Origin: Arachis hypogaea
Taxonomy: Eukaryota; Streptophyta; Magnoliopsida; Fabales; Fabaceae
Reading direction: 5' to 3'
Assembly: GCF_003086295.3 (NCBI RefSeq)
Contig: NC_092040.1
Coordinates: 1,860,001-1,924,000 of the forward strand
Length of the DNA stretch: 64,000 nucleotides
A model generated the notes under the pieces. It had not been told where the DNA came from and did no database searches. It saw only the letters and a program-made list of their open reading frames with translations. The position numbers were made by a program, and so were the translations under genes. This document shows positions 1 to 10,200 of the stretch, in pieces; the first letter of the stretch is position 1; each line of letters begins with the position of its first letter.

Positions 1-579
1 GAGGAATCGAAAATTAATTCGGGAAGAAGGTTTGTGTTACTTAAGTTACAATATATCTACCCTTGTTTTTAGCAACTTCATATTGATTGAATGTGTTTAT
101 CTTTGGTACACTCGAACTTGCAATTCAAGCTGGTCCCTTTCTCTTTTTGTTCTCTTGGTATTTGTATTACATGACATTTTTTGTTAACCTACAAATGAAA
201 CAGTGCTCCAGCGCTTCATGTCTGGACTTGGTTTGTTCACTATGATAATAACACTGGGAAAAAAAATTGAATTGGTGCTCGGTTTGGGAAACTTGCCATA
301 TTAACCAAAGAGCTGCAACAAAATATGATAAATGTAGAGAAGGGTTATTTCGTTTTTTCTCTCCCTGCATTATACAGTTTTCATGTTCCTTTGGTGTAAT
401 AATATGTTTGGGTGGAAGAATGGGCTCTGGGGTAAAGAATGGTTGGTTGGTTAATCGTCAATTATCATTATTGATTTGATAAAAAAATGTTTAGTTGTAG
501 TAAGAAATTGTTTAATCATGTTGAGCATTTATGTTAAGCCATACAGCCTACTTGTGAACTTATGATTTGATCTTCCCAG

Positions 580-2828
580 TGCACTCTGCTCAGGGACAAT
601 GTCTATACTGAACAAATTTGCATTGAGAAGAAAACCGTGGATTCTATTCAATTAGAAAGTGTTAAAGATGGAACGCTCTTCAATGAAGAAGTACTAAGCA
701 GAAAGGAGTGCTGGAACCTTCAAAATGCACCGCCAACTCATGTAAATTGGCTTAACCTTTTTGAGACAATGCACCAAATTGTCATGAGGATCAAAGAAGA
801 AAGCGTCAGGGTGGAGGCAGTGTCCATCATAAATATGGTTCTTCTCAAGAGTAATGCTTACTTTGAGAGGGCCCAGTAAGTTTTCCAAAATAATGTTTTA
901 TGTTCAAAATTTGATTTTCAGAGACATTATGTTTAACCCAAGTGTAATTTGTATAAATGCAGGTTTAACCAGAATATACTCTTTAAAACTATATCAGGAT
1001 TGCTTAAGAAGGATGCTGGACTTATTGTCAGAAGACATGCTCTAAGACTTCTTTATTTAGCGTTAAATTGTAAGTTTGCACCAATGATATTTGCCAATAT
1101 TTTTGCATTGAGTGCTACATAGTTTGGGCCCTATCTCCTTCAGTTTAGTTGTTTTTTTCTTCAGTTACAATATATAGACTTTATGCCTCATTCATGTCTT
1201 TTCTTATTTCTTTGTAGAAAAGCATCTTTTAATAGAAATGATCTATTGAAAGCTTATAATTTACTTGTTTTGATCTTGGTGGGATTTTCTTTTTGTTGGT
1301 GGGATTTTCTTTTATTTTTTAATTTGTTAAATCAAGACTTGATCATATGGGGAGTAAGCCTCAGCGAAATGCCAAGGTTGTTGCCTTGTTAGTTGTTACA
1401 TTGAGCTACACAGGAAGTGAAAACAGTTGCTGTTTTCTCTTTTTTTTCTACACAAAATGCTGAAAATAGAAAATACTAAAAATCAAAATGCAGAAGAGCA
1501 AACAAGCCCTTATATTTTTCAAGCATTCCATTAATTTTATCCCAAGGCTTTTATATACCATTATAATATTTCACTTTCATGTGTTTAAGGTCCAAACCTG
1601 TTGGCCACTTTTTGCTGTGGTTGCCGAGAAGGGGAAAGTACTAGTGCTATGGATGGTCATGCATCTGTTTCTGATTTCAAAGATTTTGGAACCATCCTTC
1701 AGGGATTGGGTGACTGTGTAGCATCTTGTGGAGGTGGCTTACTGGTAAAATAAGTACTCTTTTTGAACTTTGGAATATTTTTGTGTGGCTTACTGATTCC
1801 AATGTCTTTTCGTTTAACATATGCGTATAAAATAAGCACGCTTTTTGAACTTTGGAATAAACAGTGAAGATTAAAAGTTCTTGTTCATTAATATTGGATA
1901 GAAACGGATTAAATGGATGTCTATTATTTCAAAATAGTTTCCACTTAACATTTTAGTTATTGGAATTTCAGGAGTTGAAATTAAGCAGAAATGCCATTCT
2001 TGTGTTGGCATTCCTTGCATCGTCCGGGAAACCTGGTTTTGAAATTTTCATTGGACACAGGCTTTCTAGGGGTGTAACCTATCTTATGCTGATTTTGCAA
2101 TTGTTGGTATCAGAGGTGGACCATGAAGCTAGAGTAGGTAAAGAACTGTCAGAGATTTCTAGGGAGAGGTAAAAAAAGAACTGGACTGTCTGAATACAGT
2201 AACCAAAAATTTATTTATTCTCCTCTTCAATTCTCGTCTTCTTTACTTTTCTTAAGATATCTCTAAATTTATACTCAATTATTTTTGTGATTATTTTCTC
2301 ATTTATTTTGTAGTATCATTTTTTTTACCAAGTAAATCACGGTAAGAATAGGTCCTCTTGCTTTAGGTCATCTGTGATTTCTTACCATTCATTATTTGAT
2401 ATCTTGTCTTGTCCGGGTCTCACATTTTAAATGAATGGTAAAAGATCGCATATAGATTTGTTCTTCTTTGAGAATACTTAATCAAAAATAGTTCGTTCCA
2501 CATGTATGCTATGTGATTCTAAGTCTGATTTCCTTTGACTCATTCTGAGAAACTGTTTATCAGGACCATTTTGATGCGGGAGATACTTATACTACTGAAC
2601 AGACTTGTGTCGAATCCTTCGTATTCTGCCACTGTGTTGCGCAGCTTATCGAACACAAGGGATATGGCTGGTTTGACAGTAGATGTTGCGATCAGATTAT
2701 CTCGGAAGATAAATGAGTGCGTTCTACAGGACAGCATGGTGAAGCATATAAGAGAAACTGAAATCGTTGACCTTGCTCGTGTGTTCAAGAAAAGGGTATT
2801 CACATATTTAGGAGATGACTTATTATGA
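580..2828 (+). CDS. SUV2: SUV2/ATRIP-like DNA-damage checkpoint protein, 3' exons only
   Basis: This is the C-terminal part of a gene that starts before the window. Five exons join in phase: 580-875, 963-1069, 1590-1744, 1972-2168 and 2564-2828, with TGA at 2826-2828. Together they encode about 339 residues, mostly alpha-helical and leucine-rich, including the segments SDFKDFGTILQGLGDC and LAFLASSGKPGFEIF. From memory these match the C-terminus of plant SENSITIVE TO UV 2, the ATRIP homologue that partners the ATR kinase at damaged or stalled replication forks in the nucleus. There is no catalytic motif, as expected for an adaptor. Bases 1-579 hold upstream intron and possibly an exon that I could not resolve. 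The gene converges on NLR1 at 4084. The exon structure is firm; the family name is moderately sure because it rests on recalled similarity. Confidence 0.65.
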
Positions 2829-4083
2829 AGCCCCATCTTTCCGTTAGATTTTGTATATATAATATATGCATGTTTGTACACGTACCATTCTACTACGGTA
2901 GGAATTGAGTCTTGTAAATTTTGCTTTGGGGAGAAAATTTGTATTGGCTTCACACTGAAATCTGTCTCCTAAAATTTTGTAGCAGTGGAAGGCTTACTAC
3001 CGAGGCTGTATAATTTTGAATGTGGCCATCAATCATTCATAAAGAAAATTTTACTGGATAAAATGTTTATCATTAATGTTATTAAGAAAATCTCTTGGAT
3101 ATGGTTCTTGTGTCCATACCATACGGCATACCTACGAAACATTTTTCTTTATATTTTAATGTATAATTGTGCACTGTATAATTTTTTTCAATTTTTTAAA
3201 AAATTCTATGTGTGTACTAAAAATAAATTACTAAATCAGTTATTATATATTTGTAATTCATATTTTGTATTTTAATATGTAATGTGTGACTGATTTTGTG
3301 ACTAATATTTGGAGTACATATAGTATGATTGAAAATTTTTTATACAATTTTTTTAATCTTTTGAAAATATGAGACAAAATAGCCGTTGCCAGCAGAACTC
3401 ATCAGCTTCATATAAAACTAAGAAGTTTTCAAATAACGGTGATCGCGCTTCAGAGATTTATTGAAGCATAAAGCATTTGAGTAATATCTCTATTCCGTTC
3501 TCTTCTTCCATCGCTAATAACAATGTGCTCCAGGTTCGGAAGCTGCTTCTCTCAACGTTGTAACTGTTTCTCTCTTAAATACATTTCGATCTCAATCATT
3601 CATGAAAGAAAGAGTTGCTTTACGAATTGAATTCCTTTGTTGTTGAATTGTCTGCAGAATCGAGGTCATGGAAGCAATTCACGCAAAACCTTTTGGAGCT
3701 CAAACAATTTGATGCGTTCAGTATCAATATCAGGATTTAGGAGTTCATGAAGGTAATGCACTGATAATGCATTGATTATACCACCAATCTTGCAATAGGA
3801 AGCTCTGATAATGCACTATTTTAAGTAGTAATCGTAAAATGATTGGGAGAGAAATAGGATTAGGATATGTAACGTAAGTCGAATTATATACAGTGTGTTT
3901 ATTGAGCAATATTTACACTATTTACATTAATCATAGATTATACAAAGGTGAATTAAAACCTACACCTTTATTCAGAGTGCTGACATCTGTACAGGAAGTG
4001 AGGTTTACTTTGTACAATTATTTCTATGTACAAAGTTTAGGTTATTTACATGAATTTACATGCTGCTGGTGTTTAATATAAAG
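2829..4083. other. Convergent intergenic region between the SUV2-like gene and NLR1
   Basis: This stretch should contain the 3' UTR of the SUV2-like gene (from 2829) and the 3' UTR of NLR1 (up to 4083). No supportable ORF is present. A short pyrimidine-rich segment at about 3480-3760 looks UTR-like but has no coding continuity. Near 3957-3983 a stretch of about 25 bases resembles the last codons of NLR1 at 4083-4107, which suggests a tiny local duplication around its stop codon. Confidence 0.4.
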
Positions 4084-7000
4084 CTACACCTTTGAGAGAG
4101 TGCTGCGTTCATCACTGCGCATGACAGTGCCAGACCGTGGAGAACAGTCTTTGAAACTTTCCAGTGGGTAGACATCCCAAGCCCCGTCTCTCCAGTAGGT
4201 AGAAAAGACTTCTGGTATATGTGCAACTTTCCAGTAATCTTTTCCCGGACCCTGTGGACATATTGTCTTCATTAGTTCATCAGGCATGTCAAAAAGCTCC
4301 AGGACTTTCAGCTTAGTCAAGAGTTCAACGCCTGATGGCACATTTTTCAACAGTTGGCAACGCTGGATGATAAGCTTTTCTAGGCATGGCATTGCATCCT
4401 TCCCCAGAATCACCTGTTTTAGCTCAACAAATCTGTCAAGGCCTAGAATCTTGAGCTTCTTGAACTTTCCACATTGAAAATGCAATGTGTCGCCGGTGTA
4501 TGCTTGAAGTAATTCGAGATGTGAAAGGTTTGGCAAATCCTGCAGATATTCTAGTGGATCTTGTTCTAAACAGCTCCATTTCAGAAACAACTTGGCCAGG
4601 TTATGAAGAGAAGGCATCCAATCAGGTAAGTCTAGAAGGCGTCCTGACAAATACAAGCGCTGCAGATATGGAGGGGGTGAAGAAAGAAATTCTAGAGCAA
4701 TGACTTTATTCTCACCCTCAGAGGTAACAGAGAGGGCACAGAGATTGACCAACCTCTCAATGGACAAACAGAAAGCCTTGCCATCTTCCTCTCTCAGATT
4801 CCTGATGCCTAACCTTCTTAACTGACATAGCTCCGCTAACTGCCTAATGATCTTACCACAGCCTTGATTTGCCTCTACAAAGCAAAGCTTTTGTAATGAC
4901 TGTAGGTATCCTATTTCAGAGGGGGCTTTAAAACCCAGTTTAGAATGGAACTCTCCATAACCTTTGACCTTAACCTGATACACAAGGAGATGGCGAAGTT
5001 TCTTAAGATTTAGTATGTCTGCAGGCAATTCTGTGATGGAAGTCTTCTTAAGATCCAGTGTTTCTAGGTTCTTCAGCTTCCCTAATATTTTTCCAGGAAC
5101 CATATTCACCTTTGTATTCCTTAAGCTTAGATACCTTAAACAATATAGGCCACCGATAGCTACTGGAAACTTCTGCAAAGGTGCATCTTGAAAATCCAAA
5201 ACAGCAAGCAGTCTAAAACCTCCCGGAAACAGTTTGCATAAGGATAACTGTTCAGCAACCCCAAACATTAGAAGAGAACGGAGTTGAGAAACAGACCTCT
5301 GTTGCTGTCCATTGGGCATCGTGTTATGCACTGAAAGGCGTCGAAGCCTTTCGGGCCATGGCACACTTTGTTCTTTGACAATGGTTGCAAAGTTTTCATC
5401 CTTAGATTTCAAAATGATGATTTCCCGTATGAGATCATGGATGCGCAAAGTTTTGACCCTTCCATCTGTCGTTGTCCCTGCTACTTGTATTAAGTTTCTG
5501 TTCAGGAGCTCCTTGAGGTAATCTTCTGCAACATCTTCCAGTGTTTTGCCTTCTTTGGCTTCAATAAATCCTTCTGCTATCCATAAGCGAATCAATCTCA
5601 TGCGCTCTATCAGATGGTCCTCAGGAAAGATGCTCAAGTACAAGAAGCAGTATTTTAAGTAGTAAGGCAAATCATTAATACTGAGGCCAAGTACTGTTTT
5701 CAAATTACCAAGTTTGTCATTGTCTTGAATTTCAGCACCAAGACTATGACAAATCATATCCCACTCTTCTATCCTGCACTTGTCCTTCATTGCCAGGACA
5801 CCACTGATTGCTACAATTGCCAGGGGTAAGCCTTCACACTTTCTTAAGATACATTTACAAATGCTGGTCAAGTAGGAGGGGCATGATTTTCCCTGAAAGG
5901 TCTTTCTAGTAAATAGATCCCAGACTTCATCTTCTTTCAAGGGTTGCAAGTTATACACCTTACCCTTGGATTGTATGCTGCAGGCAGAGGCTAAATCAGA
6001 TTTCCGTGTGGTGATCATGACCCTGCTGCCACAGTTATTGTCAGGCAATGCATATTTGACAGCTTCCCATTCATGCATATGCCAGACATCATCAAATACC
6101 ACCAGGTACCTCCTCCTTTGCAACATGTCCTTGATAATCAACTTCAGCTTATCGCTCCTCATGCTTTCCAGGCCATCTGGAACCGGTCTTCTTATTTCAG
6201 AAAAGATTTTCTGGACCAAGTCTCTGAGAAGCTCCTCAGTTTTAAAAGACTGGGAAACAGTAACCCAAACACAGGCTTTGAAGTGTTTTATTACTTCTGG
6301 ATCATCATACACTTTCTTCACCACAGTGGTTTTTCCCATCCCTCCCATACCAGTAACAGAAATTACTTTACGCCCTGGGCATCCTTTGATCAACCAACTG
6401 ATCAACTGCTTTTTTGGCTCCTCTATACCCACTAGGTCAGTGTTCTCCAGGAGAAGGGCATCCCCTCGTTGATCATGCCATGCCTTACCTGTTTAAGAAT
6501 ATATTTATTATACCATTCTCACAAAGGAAAAGTATATCATGGCCAATTGATGGTATCTATAATATATCAGATGAAGCTTTTGGTCTAGGGGAAGCATTTA
6601 TAGATCGATCTATTCTGTAGTAGTAGTAGTAATATAAGGCATGTTTATGACACGAGGTTTTAAAATGAAAAGGGAAGGTCTGCAGAGTAATTATTAGTCA
6701 ATTTCTCTGCAAATCTTTCCCTTCCCTCCCACTCTGAATCCTCAACACACAAACAACCCCTGAAAGACTAAAGAGAACAGTTTAGCATGTGTTACAAATA
6801 AGTATAGTGAAAAGCTTCAACTAGAAAGTAGCAGAAGCTCACTGACTATAAATCTAGCTAATAGTCAGCTAGAACCCAAGGAAAATAGATATGTAGAATT
6901 AAAAATAGCATAACTGATTTTATCAAAAAAAGGGAAAAAGCATATTTGGAAGTCCTGAGCCTTAGCTTTAGGACACTCAACAGTCAATACTTTAGCTTGA

Positions 7001-7450
7001 AAGAGTGGCAGAATTAGTTCTACCTGTATAATTTGAAGCCTGTGAAGCAGTGTCAAATTTAGCTAGGACTCCCAAAATAGTTCTCATGCGGGAGTTGATG
7101 CCTTTTAAATCAGAAGCAATCCGATAGCGAGCTTTCATATGCCTGATTTGGCCAGAAAATCGACTGAGAATAACAGAGAATCCATTTGTGTGATCATATG
7201 CCTGGACAAGTTCTAGTTCATCGAGAAGATCTTCAGCATCATGAGCAATGTCTCTGAGTTGCTTAATGCAAACTTTGAGTTCCTCGTCACTCTCTTGTTT
7301 TGCATCTGCAACTCTTAAGAAGGCTCTTATGACCTCCAAATGTCCTTTAAGGTGAACCACTTCTTCTTGGATGCCTGGGAACCATGTCACCTCATTCTCA
7401 AACACAGATACTAATCTTTGGAGAAGAAAGGCTATGGCACTCTCAGCCAT
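4084..7450 (-). CDS. NLR1: CC-NB-ARC-LRR disease resistance protein (RPM1-like), 943 aa
   Basis: An intracellular immune receptor of the CC-NLR class, which senses pathogen effectors and switches by ADP/ATP exchange. Two exons, 7450-7024 and 6488-4084, join in phase 1 across an intron of 535 bases. The start is the ATG at 7450 (MAES, shared with both sister genes); upstream only a GTG is in frame. The N-terminal coiled-coil (Rx-N) domain has a degenerate EDVID (AEDLLDEL). NB-ARC shows the P-loop GMGGMGKTT at about 189-197, kinase-2 YLVVFDDVW at 270-278 and GLPLA at 362-366. The usual MHD motif reads IHD at 492-494 (bases 5434-5442). About 400 residues of leucine-rich repeats follow. It is more diverged from NLR2 and NLR3 than they are from each other. 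Substrate and effector are unknown. Confidence 0.93.
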
Positions 7451-7870
7451 GATTGTTTCCTTTTCCAGGTTAGTCACATATTCTCTGTTAGTCCTGATTT
7501 TCCTCTCGAAATGGCTCACACTTAGTTATATGAATTTCATTTCTTTATAGTTTCTCAGCCGTAAAGGCACCTTTTTTTATTGGTTAATCTAAAAGTCACG
7601 CTTTTGGCTGACTGGTAACTGAGTAATTTCGATTGATTTTTCCTGTTCTTATTCACTAATGCAATTACTGGTGCCCTGTGATAGGCCACCCGAGGAAATG
7701 GGGTTTTAGTTTCCCCGTTAAGAAGTAAGAGTCATGAAAAGAGATAAAGATTCATGACATTTTCCTTCACTTATAAAATGTTAGATATGACAGCATCACA
7801 AGTAGTAAAGTACTTGTTGACATGTAAAAGAAACTTATAATATGCTTTTGAATATTTCGAGTATTATGAA
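7451..7870. promoter_or_regulatory. Upstream region of NLR1, up to the LINE palindrome
   Basis: These 420 bases separate the NLR1 start codon from the left end of the inverted LINE duplication, so the NLR1 promoter is either this short stretch or includes repeat DNA. No TATA box or operator-like element stands out clearly. There is no ORF. Confidence 0.35.
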
Positions 7871-7986
7871 TAACTCCGCCTATGTTACACTTGCGGTACA
7901 TAGCCGGTCCCAAACCCGGATAAAGGAGGAGGGTTGTGTTAGGTCTTCGGCAACCAACGTAAAAATATAGCCGAACCCCCCATGAC

Positions 7987-10200
7987 ATGAATCAAAGACA
8001 TTATTGCGCTAAAGCTAGGTCGTTACCCGGAAGTAACGCGCCGTATGGCTCGAGTACGGTGTCAAAGCAAGAGCCGCTGCATCGGTGCCCGGATGTAGTG
8101 TTAAATGAGCAAGGGTTCTCGCGCTTTCGTGAACGGACGAGGGTAAATAAGCTAGTTCACAAAGGAAAAGGTAAAGGTCGAAGCGACAAAAGGTTGAGAT
8201 TTGGGACATGGAACATAGGCACTCTAACAGGAAAGTCCATGGAGGTGGTGGACACCATGACAAGGAGGAAGATTAACATTATGTGCCTACAAGAAACGAA
8301 ATGGGTTGGTGCAAAGGCTAGGGAGTTGGATTCTTCTGGTTTCAAACTTTGGTATACAGGAAAGGTGAAGAATAGGAATGGAGTTGGAATAATTGTGGAT
8401 AAGCAGTGGAAGAAGGACGTAGTTGATGTCAAGAGGGTGGGAGATCGGATCATCTCTATCAAACTTGTGGTGGAGGGAGGTGCTTTCCATGTGATTAGCG
8501 CCTATGCACCGCAAGTGGGTTCGGACGAACAACACAAGATAAGGTTTTGGGAGGATCTAGAGAGTTTGGTTCAAGGCATACCTTTGGGAGATAAGATTTT
8601 TTTAGGAGGAGATTTAAATGGCCATGTTGGGAGAGAAGTGACTGGATATGGGAGTATTCACGGAGGCCATGGTTTCGGGGTGATCAATGCCGAGGGTAAA
8701 ACTATTTTGAACTTTTCCTCAACTTTTGATCTTCTCATCGCAAATACATGTTTTAAAAAGAGAGACGAACATCTTATAACCTATAAGAGTGGCATGACAA
8801 GCTCTCAAATCGACTTCTTCTTGTTGAGGAGAGTCGACCGGAAATTTTGCATTAACTGTAAAATTATCCCGGGAGAGAGTTTGACAACACAACATAGGGT
8901 GCTCGTCATGGATTTTCGCATTGAGCAAAAGTTGAGGAAAAGACATCATACGAAGAACCCAAGGACGAGGTGGTGGCGGATGAAAGGTGAGGAACAAAGA
9001 AGCTTCCTAAGACGGGTAGGAGAAGAGGCAAAGTGGGATGGGAATGGAAGCGTGGAAGAGATGTGGAGGGAGATGGCAGAAGTTATTAGAAGAACAGCAA
9101 AAGAAAGTTTTGGTGAATCTAAAGGAATAGGACCAAGAGACAAGGAGTCCTGGTGGTGGAATGCGAGTATACAAGAAAAGATAAAGATAAAAAGAGAATG
9201 CTTTAAAGAGTGGTCTTTATGCCGCAATGCAAATAACTGGGAAAAATATAAGGCGGCTAAGAAAGAGACAAAAGTGGCTGTAAGTGAAGCAAGAACAAGA
9301 GCATATGAGGGTCTCTTCCAGTCTTTGGGCACGAAAGAAGGAGAAAAAGGTATATATAGAATTGCAAAGAGCCGGGAAAGAAGAACGAGAGATTTGGATC
9401 AGGTTAAGTGCATAAAGGATAAGGATGGAGAGGTGTTGGCTCAAAAGGAGAAGATTAATGAAAGGTGGAAGAGTTACTTCTACGAGTTATTTAATGAGGG
9501 ACAGAAGACTCTTCCGAGCCTTGGTCGATTATGCACAAGGGAAGAAGATCAAAACTTTGACTACTATCGAAGGATTCGAGACTTCGAGGTTAAAGAGGCT
9601 CTAAAGCAGATGAAAAATGGCAGGGCAGTAGGACCTGATAATATCCCGATTGAGGTTTGGAAGGGTCTTGGAGGAAAAGGCATCAACTAGTTAACCAAGC
9701 TTTTTAATGAGATTTTAAGGTCAAAGAAGATGTCTGATGAGTGGAGAAAGAGCACCTTGGTACCTATCTACAAGAATAAGGGGGATATACAAAGTTGCGG
9801 AAATTATAGAGGGATTAAGCTTATGAGTCATACTATGAAGTTATGGGAAAGGGTGATAGAACGGAGGTTGAGAAAAGAGACACAAGTAACAGAGAACCAA
9901 TTTGGATTTATACCAGGCAGATCTACCACTGAAGCGATATACCTATTAAGAAGGATGATGGAGAGGTATCGTAGTAATAAAAGGGATCTACACATGGTGT
10001 TTATTGATTTGGAAAAAGCGTATGATAGGGTACCAAGGGAGGTCTTATGGAAGGTTTTAGAAAAGAGGAGAGTAAGGATCGCATATATTCGGGCAATTAA
10101 AAACATGTATGATGGGGCCACAACTAGTGTGAAGACTCAAGGTGGTGTGACAGAGGAATTCCCTATTGGTATAGGATTACACCAAGGATCATCCTTAAGT
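7987..10200 (+). pseudogene. RTE LINE ORF, + arm: endonuclease plus truncated reverse transcriptase
   Basis: The frame is open from ATG 7987 for 567 codons to a TAG at 9688-9690, then continues in the same frame to 10200. The N-terminal part is an APE-like endonuclease with GTWNIGTLTG, CLQETKW, GGDLNGHVG and SQIDFFLLRR. The linker is basic. After the stop comes the reverse transcriptase with [23 protein letters not shown], the box A aspartate in [10 protein letters not shown], and the start of box B (HQGSSLS). It ends there at the palindrome junction, so the box C YADD-type catalytic pair is absent. The TAG probably replaces a tryptophan codon (GIN-stop-LTKLFN). It cannot be autonomous. Confidence 0.85.

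Noticed and set aside
1..29. Possible exon of the SUV2-like gene ending at a GT donor at 30
   Set aside because: Its phase does not fit the exon at 580: the only frame that would join in phase contains a stop. Another exon may lie between, but I cannot support either.
8015..9444. Several antisense ORFs of 75-128 aa across the + arm LINE
   Set aside because: They are mirror frames of the LINE protein and recur symmetrically in the other arm; no independent protein signature.
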